Source: Nocardioides marinus (lineage in GTDB: Bacteria; Pseudomonadota; Alphaproteobacteria; Rhodobacterales; Rhodobacteraceae). Taken from it: a stretch of DNA of 64,000 bases. Made by a program: the position numbers and the translations under genes. The first letter of the stretch is position 1. Each line of letters starts with the position of its first letter. This document shows, in pieces, positions 38,347-46,693 of this stretch. Under the pieces are notes generated by a model, which saw only the letters and a list, made by a program, of their open reading frames with translations, was not told where the DNA came from and ran no database searches. Location of the stretch: NCBI GenBank assembly GCA_019801415.1, contig JAHVJD010000005.1, forward strand, positions 62,001 to 126,000, in the 5' to 3' direction.

Positions 38347-39314
38347 GCCGCTATGCCCGCCAGATGATCCTGCCGGAGGTCGGCGCCGACGGCCAGGCGC
38401 GGCTGGCGCGCGCCCATGTGCTGGTGGTGGGGGCTGGCGGACTGGGCTGCCCGGTGCTGCAGTATCTGGGCGGCGCCGGGGTCGGGCGCCTCACCATCGT
38501 GGATGGCGACGTGGTGGAGGAAAGCAACCTGCACCGGCAGGTTCTGTATGCCATGCAGGACATTGGCCGACCAAAGGCGGAAGCCGCGCGGGCGCATCTG
38601 CTGTCCGCCAACCCGGCGCTTGAGGTCACCGCACTGGCGCAGCCGCTGGACGCCGCCAACGCCGCCGCATGGGTGCAGGCTGCGGACCTGATCGTCGATG
38701 CGGCGGACAGTTTCGCGGTCTCCTACATCCTGTCGGACAGCTGCCTCGCAGCGGGCAAGCCGCTGATTTCGGCCTCGGTGCTGGGGCAGTCCGGCTATGC
38801 CGGCGGGTTTTGTGGCGGAGCGCCATCTCTGCGCGCGGTCTTTCCCGACCTGCCCGCCCGCGCCGCCACCTGCGCTACGGCGGGCGTCATGGGGCCTGCC
38901 GTGGGCATGATCGGCGCCCTGCAGGCGCAGCTGGCGCTGAAGGTTCTGCTGGGCCATCAGCCCAGCCCCTGCGGTCAGCTGTTCAGTTTCCGGCTGGAAG
39001 ATCTGCATGTCAGCAGCTTCCGCTTTGACGACGCGGAAGAACCCGAGGCTGCCCTGCCTTTCGTCGCCGCCAGCCAGATCACGCCGCAGGATGTGGTGGT
39101 GGAGCTGCGTTCCGAGGAGGAAGCGCCGCGGATGGCGGTGCCGCAGGCGCAGCGCATCGCGCCCGCGGATCTGGCCGCAGCCGACCTGCCGCGCGGGCGC
39201 CGCATCGTGCTGTGCTGCCGCAGCGGGCTGCGCGCCTGGGGGGCCGCCGCGATCTTGCAGCAGGCGGGCCACCGCAGCCTTGCCCTGCTCGCCGCCGGAG
39301 ACAGCCCCGCATGA
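38343..39314 (+). CDS. thiF: ThiF/MoeB-type adenylyltransferase with rhodanese-like C-terminus
   Basis: A 323-residue E1-like enzyme that adenylates ThiS. The ATP motif GAGGLGCPVLQYL is at residues 30-42, SNLHRQVLY near 61 and DAADSFAVSYILSD near 119. Cys177 (RAATCATAG) lies where E1-like enzymes keep a reactive cysteine. The last 75 residues form a short rhodanese-like domain with the active-site loop CCRSGLRAW at 291-299, so Cys292 could carry the persulfide given to ThiS. Such a tail is usual in MoeB/MOCS3-type proteins and absent from E. coli ThiF. The ATG at 38343 overlaps thiE. Confidence 0.92.
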   Translation: MSRYARQMILPEVGADGQARLARAHVLVVGAGGLGCPVLQYLGGAGVGRLTIVDGDVVEESNLHRQVLYAMQDIGRPKAEAARAHLLSANPALEVTALAQPLDAANAAAWVQAADLIVDAADSFAVSYILSDSCLAAGKPLISASVLGQSGYAGGFCGGAPSLRAVFPDLPARAATCATAGVMGPAVGMIGALQAQLALKVLLGHQPSPCGQLFSFRLEDLHVSSFRFDDAEEPEAALPFVAASQITPQDVVVELRSEEEAPRMAVPQAQRIAPADLAAADLPRGRRIVLCCRSGLRAWGAAAILQQAGHRSLALLAAGDSPA

Positions 39315-40015
39315 GCGCGATCCTGGCCATCGGCGGCACCGACAGCAGCGGCGGCGCGGGACTGAGCCGCGATGCGGCGATGGCGGCCGCCCTTGGCGTC
39401 ACCCTGCGCCCCGCCGTCACCGCCGTCACCGTGCAGACGAATGCGGCGGTGCTGGCTGTCCACCCCTGCACCGCCGAGGCCGTGGCGGATCAGATCGCTG
39501 CCGCGCTGGCCACGCCCGCGCCGCCCGGCGCGGTGAAGATCGGCATGCTCGGCTCCGCTGCGGTGGCAGATGCGGTGACCAACGCCCTGCCCGACGATCT
39601 GCCCATCGTGCTGGACCCGGTGCTGAAGGCCACCTCTGGCGGGACGTTGATGGCGGCGGGCGGTTTTGGCGCGCTGCTGCGCCGGGTTGCGGTGGTGACC
39701 CCCAACCTGGATGAGCTGGCAGCGCTGTCTGGCTGCAGTGGTGACCCGGCCCGGCAGGCGGCAGCCTTGCTGGCGCAGGGTGTGCAGGCGGTGCTGGTCA
39801 AGGGCGGCCACGGCCGCGGCGCTCTCAGCACCGATGTGCTTTACTGCGCCGATGGCAGCACTGTTGCCTTTGAAAAACCCCGGTTGGGCGTCTCGAAACG
39901 TGGCACCGGCTGCAGCCTGGCCACCGCGATTGCCTGCCATCTGGCCCTGGGCGCGCCGCTTACAGAGACCTGCCGTGCCGCCAAGGAGGCGGTGCACCGC
40001 TGGCTGCAGGAGTGA
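39311..40015 (+). CDS. thiD: Hydroxymethylpyrimidine/phosphomethylpyrimidine kinase ThiD
   Basis: A 234-residue ribokinase-family enzyme phosphorylating HMP-phosphate. Motifs are AIGGTDSSGGAGLSRD at residues 5-20, LDPVLKATSGG near 103 and the anion-hole GTGCSLATAIACHLA near 200. It is about 30 residues shorter than E. coli ThiD but keeps all motifs. It is the last gene of the operon. Its TGA directly abuts the stop of the convergent isochorismatase-like gene (TGATCA), with no room for a terminator. Confidence 0.94.
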   Translation: MSAILAIGGTDSSGGAGLSRDAAMAAALGVTLRPAVTAVTVQTNAAVLAVHPCTAEAVADQIAAALATPAPPGAVKIGMLGSAAVADAVTNALPDDLPIVLDPVLKATSGGTLMAAGGFGALLRRVAVVTPNLDELAALSGCSGDPARQAAALLAQGVQAVLVKGGHGRGALSTDVLYCADGSTVAFEKPRLGVSKRGTGCSLATAIACHLALGAPLTETCRAAKEAVHRWLQE

Positions 40016-40582
40016 TCAGGCAGCGGGCAGCCTCTCCAGTACCTCCGCCGCTGGCAGCACGGTGCCGAAGCCGGCCTGCAGCGCCGACAGAGTCACCTCC
40101 AGCACCACTTCGGCATCCAGGTCGCCGCCCTTGCGCGCAGGCAGGGCAAACGCCACCAGCGCGTCCTCGACGACCTCGATCTCGAAGCCGAGGTTGGCGG
40201 CAGACCGCGCCGTGGAGTTGACGCAGAAGGCAGCAACCCCGCCGACAATCACCAGCCGGGTGACGCCACCCGCCTGCAGATGCGCCGCCAGCCCGGTGCC
40301 GACAAAGCCGGAGGAGCCGGTTTTCCAGAACACCGCCTCCCCTTCCGCAGGGATGGCGCAAGGAAGGGGCTGGCCGCTGGGCAGATCGCGGCGGAACTTG
40401 CTCTCGGACCGGGGATCGTCGTGCAGCACATGCACCACCGGCAGCCCCGCGGCGCGAAACCCCGCCGCCAGTTCCGCCACCCGCTGTTCCGCCTGCGGAT
40501 TGGCCTGCGGCCGACCAGCCGCCGCCACATTGGCCATCTCCTGCTGCATGTCGACAATCAGCAGCGCCGTGTTTTCATACAT
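40016..40582 (-). CDS. Isochorismatase/nicotinamidase-like cysteine hydrolase
   Basis: A 188-residue cytoplasmic hydrolase. The catalytic Asp is in LLIVDMQQEM near residue 11, the Lys in FWKTGSSGF near 83, and the nucleophile Cys in GVAAFCVNSTARSA near 120, giving the family Asp-Lys-Cys triad. The substrate is unknown. The ATG at 40582 has an unusual setting: its GAGGG ribosome site, seven bases upstream, is inside the 3' arm of a perfect 11-bp hairpin with a T-run that looks like the argF terminator. A longer frame upstream to 40651 has no better start. Confidence 0.85.
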   Translation of the reverse strand: MYENTALLIVDMQQEMANVAAAGRPQANPQAEQRVAELAAGFRAAGLPVVHVLHDDPRSESKFRRDLPSGQPLPCAIPAEGEAVFWKTGSSGFVGTGLAAHLQAGGVTRLVIVGGVAAFCVNSTARSAANLGFEIEVVEDALVAFALPARKGGDLDAEVVLEVTLSALQAGFGTVLPAAEVLERLPAA

Positions 40583-40587
40583 CAAAA

Positions 40588-40618
40588 AACCCTCGCGGAG
40601 GCATTCGCCGCGAGGGTT
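40588..40618 (-). terminator. Strong terminator after argF overlapping the next ribosome site
   Basis: Perfect 11-bp stem AACCCTCGCGG/CCGCGAGGGTT with a 9-base loop. On the minus strand it is followed by a T-run ending in TTG just before the ATG of the isochorismatase-like gene. It lies 84 bp past argF. On the plus strand no T-run follows, so it would not stop the thiamine transcript. Confidence 0.9.
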
Positions 40619-40701
40619 GCAGATCCGCGCCGCCGAAGCCAGCGCAAACATGTCGTCAATGCGGCCTCAGCGCCGCAGTGCGGAAAAACCGGGCAGCCGG
40701 T

Positions 40702-41628
40702 TCAACCCTCGAGGCACCAGCGCATGATCGCCTTTTGCGCGTGCAGGCGGTTCTCTGCCTCGTCGAAGATCACCGACTGCGGGCCGTCCATCACGGCGGA
40801 GGTCACCTCTTCTTCGCGGTGCGCGGGCAGGCAATGCATGAACAGCGCATCCGGCTTGGCGTGCGCCATCAGTGCATCGTTCACCTGATAGGGACGCAGC
40901 ATGTTGTGGCGGCGTTCCTTGGAGGACTGGCTGTCGTGCATCGACACCCAGGTATCCGCGACCACCAGGTCGGCGCCCTCGACCGCCTTGGCGGCATCGC
41001 GTTCGATCACCACCTTGGAGCCGGCCTTGCGGGCGAGGCCGATGAACTCCTCCTCCGGGTCCAGCTGCGCCGGGCCGGTAAAGGTTAGGTCGAAGCCGAA
41101 CTGGCCCGCGGCGTGCAGGAAGGAGGCGCAGACGTTGTTGCCGTCCCCGCACCAGACCACCTTCTTGCCCTTGATCGGGCCGCGGTGCTCTTCGTAGGTG
41201 AGGATATCGGCCATGATCTGGCAGGGGTGGGTGCGGTCGGTGAGGCCGTTGATCACCGGCACATCGGCGTATTCCGCCATCTCGGTCAGCACGGTCTCGT
41301 CGAAGGTGCGGATCATGATCATGTCGACATAGCGTGACAGTACGCGAGCGGTGTCGGCGATGGTCTCGCCATGCCCCAGCTGCATGTCCTTGCCCGACAA
41401 AACCATTGTCTGGCCGCCCATCTGGCGCACGCCGACGTCAAAGGATACGCGGGTCCGGGTCGAGGGTTTTTCGAAGATCAGCGCCACCATCCGGTCCTTC
41501 AGCGGCAGCTCGTCGTCGAGCGCGGCCCTTGGGCGCCCCTGGCGCGCCTGCTTTGTGGCGCTGGCCTGATCGATGATCTTGCGCAGGTCGGCCGGGTCGG
41601 TTTTGTGGATGTCGAGGAAATGATTCAT
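40702..41628 (-). CDS. argF: Ornithine carbamoyltransferase
   Basis: A 308-residue enzyme forming citrulline from ornithine and carbamoyl phosphate. The carbamoyl-phosphate motif is [12 protein letters not shown] near residues 53-64, the ornithine-side HPCQ is in [10 protein letters not shown] near 132, and HCLP is in FMHCLPAHR near 268. The ATG at 41628 gives the normal length. It is downstream of argD on the same strand, with a 78-bp gap that holds a dispersed hairpin element. Confidence 0.96.
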   Translation of the reverse strand: MNHFLDIHKTDPADLRKIIDQASATKQARQGRPRAALDDELPLKDRMVALIFEKPSTRTRVSFDVGVRQMGGQTMVLSGKDMQLGHGETIADTARVLSRYVDMIMIRTFDETVLTEMAEYADVPVINGLTDRTHPCQIMADILTYEEHRGPIKGKKVVWCGDGNNVCASFLHAAGQFGFDLTFTGPAQLDPEEEFIGLARKAGSKVVIERDAAKAVEGADLVVADTWVSMHDSQSSKERRHNMLRPYQVNDALMAHAKPDALFMHCLPAHREEEVTSAVMDGPQSVIFDEAENRLHAQKAIMRWCLEG

Positions 41629-41655
41629 GTCGGTATCGCTTTGTTCTGGCGAAGG

Positions 41656-41706
41656 CCGGGGGCGCCTGCCCCCGGACCCCCGGGAGTATTTATGCAAAGG
41701 TGAAGG
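41656..41706. repeat. Dispersed intergenic element between argD and argF
   Basis: An 8-bp hairpin CCGGGGGC/GCCCCCGG (41656-41675) is followed by ACCCCCGG and the sequence GAGTATTTATGCAAAGGTGAAG (41684-41705). That last part matches the arms of the inverted repeat at 11832-11890 at 18 of 21 positions. It fills the gap between the argD stop and the argF start. Confidence 0.65.
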
Positions 41707-42888
41707 TCAGGGGTTGCCCGCGCTCAGGCTTGTCGCCACCGCGTCCAGACGGCGGTGGGCTTCGGCGATGTCGTCGTCCGTCAGGGTCAGCGGCGGCAGC
41801 AGGCGGATCACGTTGTCCGCAGCCGGGACGGTGATCAGCTCATGCTCGTAGCCTGCCTTCACCACGTCGAGGTTTGCCGCCTTGCACTTCAGCCCCAGCA
41901 TCAGGCCCGCGCCGCGCACCTCCTCGAACACCTCGGGGTGATCGGCGACCAGCCCCTCCAGCTTTTGCCGCAAAAGGCCCGCCTTGCGGTTCACCTCGGC
42001 GAGGAAGGCCGCGTCCGCTATGTGGTCCATTACCGCGCAGCCCACCGCGCAGCCCAAGGGGTTGCCGCCATAGGTGGAGCCATGAGTGCCCGCGGTCATG
42101 CCGCTGGCGGCCTCTTCGGTGGCCAGCACCGCGCCCAGCGGGAAGCCGCCGCCAATGCCCTTGGCCACCATCATGATGTCGGGGGTGATGCCCGCCCACT
42201 CATGGGCAAACAGCTTGCCGGTGCGCCCGACGCCGCATTGCACCTCGTCCAGGATCAAGAGCAGGCCGTGTTCATCGCAGATCGCGCGCAGCGCCTTCAG
42301 CTCGGCATCCGGCACCGCGCGGATGCCACCCTCGCCCTGCACCGGTTCGATCAGGATGGCGGCGGTCTGTTCGGTGATGGCATTGGTCACGCCGTCCAGA
42401 TCGCCGAACATCAGATGCTTGAACCCCGGCAGCAGCGGGCCGAACCCCTTGGTCATCTTCTCCGAGCCTGCCGCGGCAATGCCGGCGGAGGAGCGGCCGT
42501 GGAAGGAGCCGTCGAAGGTGATGATCTCGACCCGCTCCGGCTGGCCTTTGTCATGGAAATACTTGCGCGCCATCTTCACCGCCAGCTCGCAGGATTCGGT
42601 GCCGGAGTTGGTGAAGAACACGGTGTCGGCGAAGCTGTGCTCCACCAGCTTGTCCGCCAGCGCCTGCTGCTGCGGAATGTGGTAGAGGTTGGAGACATGC
42701 CACAGCTTCTGCGCCTGGTTCGTCAGCGCCTCGACCAGCGCCGGATGGGCATGCCCCAGCGCGTTCACCGCAATGCCGGAGCCCAGGTCCAGAAAGCGTC
42801 GCCCGTCGGCCGTGGTCAGCCAGGCGCCTGCGCCTTCGACGAATTCAAGCGGCGCGCGGTTATAGGTTGGCAGAACGGACGGGATCAT
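41707..42888 (-). CDS. argD: Acetylornithine aminotransferase
   Basis: A 393-residue class III PLP aminotransferase of arginine synthesis (acetylornithine to N-acetylglutamate semialdehyde). Motifs are DLGSGIAVNALGHAHP near residue 35, FTNSGTESCELAVKMAR near 92, LDEVQCGVGRTG near 217 and the PLP lysine in MVAKGIGGGFPLG near 248. There is a tandem ATGATCCCG; I choose the second ATG (42888), which has AAGGA eight bases upstream. It is the first gene of argD-argF. Confidence 0.95.
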   Translation of the reverse strand: MIPSVLPTYNRAPLEFVEGAGAWLTTADGRRFLDLGSGIAVNALGHAHPALVEALTNQAQKLWHVSNLYHIPQQQALADKLVEHSFADTVFFTNSGTESCELAVKMARKYFHDKGQPERVEIITFDGSFHGRSSAGIAAAGSEKMTKGFGPLLPGFKHLMFGDLDGVTNAITEQTAAILIEPVQGEGGIRAVPDAELKALRAICDEHGLLLILDEVQCGVGRTGKLFAHEWAGITPDIMMVAKGIGGGFPLGAVLATEEAASGMTAGTHGSTYGGNPLGCAVGCAVMDHIADAAFLAEVNRKAGLLRQKLEGLVADHPEVFEEVRGAGLMLGLKCKAANLDVVKAGYEHELITVPAADNVIRLLPPLTLTDDDIAEAHRRLDAVATSLSAGNP

Positions 42889-43303
42889 CGGGATCATCCT
42901 TTTCAAAGATAGAAGCCAAAGCTGTGACGTAAGCTTGGCCTTGGGTCAACGGTGGAACACTGGTTTCAATTGGGGAATGTGCCACGGGGCGGGCACAACG
43001 GATCAAAGGGCCGGTCACGCCAAGCGGCGTCGGCGTCGCGAGATGGTGATATATGCGCGTTTGATCATAGGCAGATTCCATAACGGAGGATTCGGCAAAA
43101 GAAAACCCTTTTCGGATGCTCATGCGGACAATCCGCCATCCCTGCTCTCGCCCCTGTTGGCTTTGCCTGGATCGGAAACCTGGCAATGGGAGCGGACGCG
43201 CCGCCACGCGTGTCAGCGCGCCGCCAGGTTCCGGCGGCACAATTGGGCCTGCGCCACGTCCTTTCCCCTTGAAACGCGCCTCCGGTTGGCGCACCGCTAC
43301 GCC
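42889..43303. other. 415-bp divergent promoter region, argD / EamA transporter
   Basis: I see no gene in this stretch. The frame of the transporter is open upstream of its ATG, but the sequence is not protein-like and lacks membrane character. It should contain promoters for argD (minus) and the transporter (plus); none could be assigned with confidence. Confidence 0.5.
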
Positions 43304-44209
43304 ATGCACAGTGCCCCCTCACAGAACCCCGCCCTGGCCGCCAGCCTGATCCTGGCAGCGACCACATTCATCGCCGCTACCACGCTCCTTGCCAAGGCAC
43401 TGGGGACGGATGCACTGGGGGCGCCCCTGCACCCGATGCAGATCAGCCAGGGGCGGTTCATGTTTGCCTTTTTCGGCATCTCGGCAGCGGTGCTGACGCT
43501 GCGGCCGCGCTTTCAGCGGCCGCACTGGGGGTTTCACATCGGGCGCACCTCCTGTGGCTGGGCGGGGATCACGCTGCTGTTTGCTTCCGTCGCCCATATC
43601 CCGCTGGCGGAGGCCACTGCGATCAGCTTTCTGAACCCGGTCTTTGCCATGCTGCTGGCGATCCCGCTGCTGGGGGAGCGTGTCGGCCCCTGGCGCTGGG
43701 GCGCGGCGGCGATCGCCATGGCGGGGGCGTTGATCCTGCTGCGTCCCACTCCGGCCGGGTTTCAGCCCGCGGCGCTCTTGGCGCTGGGCGCGGCGGCGGT
43801 GATGGGACTGGAGCTGATCTTCATCAAGAAGCTGTCGGGCCGCGAGGGGCCGCTGCAGGTGCTGTGGGTCAACAACCTGCTGGGGCTGCTGATCGCCAGC
43901 TGCGCGGTGCTGCCCGTCTGGCAGATGCCCAGCGCGGCGCAATGGGCGGCGCTGGCGGCGCTGGGGCTGGTGATGGCCTGCGCGCAGGCCTGTTTCATCA
44001 ACGGCATGGCGCGGGCGGATGCGTCCTTTGTCGCGCCCTTCAGCTATGCCACGTTGGTGTTTGCCGCCGTCTATGACTTTGCCGTCTTTGGCGTGGTGCC
44101 GGACTGGGTCACGGTGCTGGGGGCCGCGATCATCCTTGTCGGCGCCGCCGTGCTGGCCTGGCGCGAGACAAGACCGCGGCCGGCAGGGCCACCGCCCGCC
44201 TCGGTCTGA
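43304..44209 (+). CDS. EamA/DMT family transporter
   Basis: A 301-residue inner-membrane protein with ten predicted spans in two EamA repeats, about residues 10-140 and 155-290. Typical DMT features are the conserved AEATAISFLNPVFAMLLAIPLLGERVG stretch around 102-128 (given here only as its key region) and the matching second repeat ending VLAWRETRPRP. It probably exports amino acids or other metabolites; the direction and substrate are not deducible. The ATG at 43304 is immediately before the first span. Single gene, convergent with an ABC-2 permease 22 bp away. Confidence 0.9.
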   Translation: MHSAPSQNPALAASLILAATTFIAATTLLAKALGTDALGAPLHPMQISQGRFMFAFFGISAAVLTLRPRFQRPHWGFHIGRTSCGWAGITLLFASVAHIPLAEATAISFLNPVFAMLLAIPLLGERVGPWRWGAAAIAMAGALILLRPTPAGFQPAALLALGAAAVMGLELIFIKKLSGREGPLQVLWVNNLLGLLIASCAVLPVWQMPSAAQWAALAALGLVMACAQACFINGMARADASFVAPFSYATLVFAAVYDFAVFGVVPDWVTVLGAAIILVGAAVLAWRETRPRPAGPPPASV

Positions 44210-44231
44210 TCGACGCCCTGCCCGGCTGGGT

Positions 44232-45044
44232 TCAGGGCTTCAGCCGGTAGCCCGTGCGCAGCATCGACCAGGCCAGCAGGCACACTGCAAAGGTGGCGCC
44301 GCTGCAAACCGCCAGCCCCAGCCAAGGGGAGCTGTCAGAGGTGCCGATCACCCCGAAGCGCACACCGTCGATCAGGTAAAACACCGGGTTCAGATGCGAG
44401 ATGGCGCGCAGCACCGGCGGCAGCGCCTCGACCGAATAGAAAGTGCCGGACAGGAAGGCTAAGGGAGTCACGATGAAGTTGGTGATCGCCGCCATCTGGT
44501 CGAACTTGTCAGCAAAGACGCCCGCGACGATGCCAAGCCCGCCGAGAAAGGCCGCGCCGAGCACCACGAAGACCAGCGCCACTAAGGGATGCGCGGGCAC
44601 GATCTGCAGCACGGCCATCAACCCCAGCCCGATGGCCAGTGCCACCATGATGCCGCGCGCCACCGCGCCCGCAAGGTAGCCCAGCAGGATCTCCAGCCCC
44701 GACAGAGGCGGCATCAGCGTGTCGACGATATTGCCCTGCACCTTGGAAATCACGATCGAGGATGAGGTGTTGGCAAAGGCGTTCTGGATCACCGTCATCA
44801 TCATGATGCCTGGCGCAAGGAAGGTCAGGAACGGCACCCCCATCACATCGCCGCGTTTCGGCCCGATGGCGATGTTGAAGATCATCAGAAACAGCGCCGC
44901 CGTCATCAGGGGCGCCAGCAGGGTCTGGGTCCAGACCACCAGGAATCGCTTGACCTCGCGCCAGGCAAGCGCCTGCAATCCCAGCCAGTTGATGCGCCCG
45001 AAGCGGCGCGCGCCCAATTCGACCTGATAGCCCTGATCTGCCAT
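44232..45044 (-). CDS. ABC-2 type transporter permease
   Basis: A 270-residue membrane protein of the ABC-2/YadH type with about six spans. Features include WREVKRFLVVWTQTLLAP near residue 28, the amphipathic APGIMMMTVIQNAF near 77, and the family signature LSGTFYSVEALPPVLRAISHLNP near 195. The ATPase that would power it is not adjacent. The ATG at 45044 fits the family start. The likely role is lipid- or drug-type export; the substrate is unknown. Confidence 0.9.
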   Translation of the reverse strand: MADQGYQVELGARRFGRINWLGLQALAWREVKRFLVVWTQTLLAPLMTAALFLMIFNIAIGPKRGDVMGVPFLTFLAPGIMMMTVIQNAFANTSSSIVISKVQGNIVDTLMPPLSGLEILLGYLAGAVARGIMVALAIGLGLMAVLQIVPAHPLVALVFVVLGAAFLGGLGIVAGVFADKFDQMAAITNFIVTPLAFLSGTFYSVEALPPVLRAISHLNPVFYLIDGVRFGVIGTSDSSPWLGLAVCSGATFAVCLLAWSMLRTGYRLKP

Positions 45045-45200
45045 GCTGCCCCCGATTTTGTTGCATTGCCTGCATAACGGCTGCGTCATGAGGCGCAAGG
45101 TGCCTTGTAACTCCGCCCACAGTGATTAAAATGGGGCGATCACCGGAATAGGATGGCGGCCGCAGAACACTGGGGCCGCTATTAGCTTGAAAGGCAACAT

Positions 45201-45800
45201 ATGTCCTGGACAGACGAGCGCGTCGAACTGCTCAAGAAAATGTGGGGCGAAGGCCAGTCGGCGAGCCAGATCGCCAAGGAACTCGGCGGTGTGACCCGCA
45301 ATGCCGTGATCGGCAAGGTGCACCGACTCGGCCTGTCCAACCGCAACAGCGGTGGCACCAAGGCGGCAGAACCCAAGGAAAAACCAGCAGCGGCACCGGC
45401 TGCAGCGGCACCGAAACCGGCCGCGGCCCCGAAACCCAAGCCGCAGCCGAAGACCGAACCGGCACGTCCCGCCGCGGCCCAACCCGCCGCCTCGGAGGCC
45501 AAGCCGGTGACCCCGGCCCGCCGCCAGATCATCCCGGCCGGCCAGCCGCTGCCGCCGCAGCCCTCGGCCAATGAAATCAGCCCCGAGGCGCTGGCCAAGG
45601 TGAACGAGGTCGAAAAGAAGGCCAAGAAGCTGGGCCTGATGGAACTGACCGAGCGCACCTGCAAATGGCCCGTGGGCGACCCCGCGACCGAAGATTTCTG
45701 GTTTTGCGGCCTGCCCGCCCAACAGGGCAAACCCTATTGCGAGGCGCATGTTGGCGTGGCCTTCCAGCCAATGTCCTCGCGCCGCGATCGCCGCCGCTAA
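45201..45800 (+). CDS. gcrA: GcrA cell-cycle regulator
   Basis: A 199-residue alphaproteobacterial transcription factor. The N-terminal DNA-binding region is SWTDERVELLKKMW at residues 2-15, with SASQIAKELGGVTRNAVIGK at 21-40. The C-terminal sigma70-interacting part is at about 150-199, with LMELTERTCKWPVGDP and FCGLPAQQGKPYCEAH. Between them is a long Ala/Pro/Lys linker (50-130). In Caulobacter GcrA works with sigma70 at CcrM-methylated promoters. The ATG at 45201 follows AAAGG. Single gene with its own terminator. Confidence 0.95.
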   Translation: MSWTDERVELLKKMWGEGQSASQIAKELGGVTRNAVIGKVHRLGLSNRNSGGTKAAEPKEKPAAAPAAAAPKPAAAPKPKPQPKTEPARPAAAQPAASEAKPVTPARRQIIPAGQPLPPQPSANEISPEALAKVNEVEKKAKKLGLMELTERTCKWPVGDPATEDFWFCGLPAQQGKPYCEAHVGVAFQPMSSRRDRRR

Positions 45801-45826
45801 ACCACGGCTGCCCGCCTGAAATGCTT

Positions 45827-45859
45827 ACGCCCCGTGCCAATTCTGGCGCGGGGCGTTTT
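45827..45859 (+). terminator. Terminator after gcrA
   Basis: Stem ACGCCCCG/CGGGGCGT with additional inner pairs (GCCA/TGGC), followed by TTTTC on the plus strand, 27 bp after the gcrA stop. Confidence 0.85.
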
Positions 45860-45918
45860 CATGTTACCTTGCGACACCATTTGCCGTGCTGGCCGCACGG
45901 ACGCGGACCGGCGTGCGC

Positions 45919-46443
45919 TCAGCTGCCTTCGGGCGCCGCGGAGGTGAATTTCGGGATCACCCGATCCGAGGCCGCATCCGGCTCAATCTTGGGCCAGTTG
46001 CCTTCGGCGAGCGTGATGTGGCCCGGGATGTCCTCTTCCCAGAAACCGACGACCACATCGGTGATGTTGAGATACAGCTTGTCGTCAACGATGCGCCACA
46101 AGTTCGGGTTGCCCGGCACCTTGCCGCCCTTGGACACGCCGTAGGCACAGTGACCATCATACTGCGGCGCGTAGTAGGCCGGGTCTTCAAGAAACTTGTC
46201 ACGGTTTTCTTCGCTGGCAAACGCCCAGGTCGCACCGTTGTATTCAGCCGTGATCGAGGCCTTGCCCGGCACCGCCCCGGTTTGCGGCGTGCCCACCGGC
46301 TGCGCTGCTAGACTGCGGTAGGCGACCACGTCATAGCCGGACACCGCATAGCCGGTGCCATCAACATATTGCTCACCGGCAATCCCCGGCGCGGCCATGG
46401 CAACGCTGAGTGCCGTCGCGGCAGCAAAAAGAAAACGCTTCAT
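45919..46443 (-). CDS. Exported YHS-domain protein
   Basis: A 174-residue protein with a Sec signal (residues 1-23, ending IAG-E) and a YHS domain at about 30-85, starting YAVSGYDVVAYRS and containing ATWAFASEENRDKFLEDP. The domain is of the kind often linked to metal binding, with Tyr, His and Cys residues in APQYDGHCAYGVSKG. Its role in the periplasm is unknown; copper or other metal handling is one possibility. Convergent with gcrA. Confidence 0.88.
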   Translation of the reverse strand: MKRFLFAAATALSVAMAAPGIAGEQYVDGTGYAVSGYDVVAYRSLAAQPVGTPQTGAVPGKASITAEYNGATWAFASEENRDKFLEDPAYYAPQYDGHCAYGVSKGGKVPGNPNLWRIVDDKLYLNITDVVVGFWEEDIPGHITLAEGNWPKIEPDAASDRVIPKFTSAAPEGS

Positions 46444-46693
46444 CGGAATATCCCTTTCATCGGTGATGGCGGATGCCTCACAGACGCAGATTACACGGCA
46501 CCCGGCAGATGCGAAGGCCCCCTCACGCCCCTGTGTCCGGGGACGAGACTTCGTGAGCGCGCTGTAAAATTTCCGTGCGACCGACCTTCCAGTCATTGGA
46601 ATATTTGTGTGCTCTGCTTATCTGTGTGCAAGCCACTTGCCGCCATGCGGCGAAGCTCCGCGATCACGAAACAGTCACGCAGGGACACGACAG

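Noticed and set aside
42880-42906. Upstream TTG or first ATG as the argD start
   Set aside because: The second ATG has AAGGA at a normal distance and gives the usual ArgD N-terminus; the earlier ones do not.
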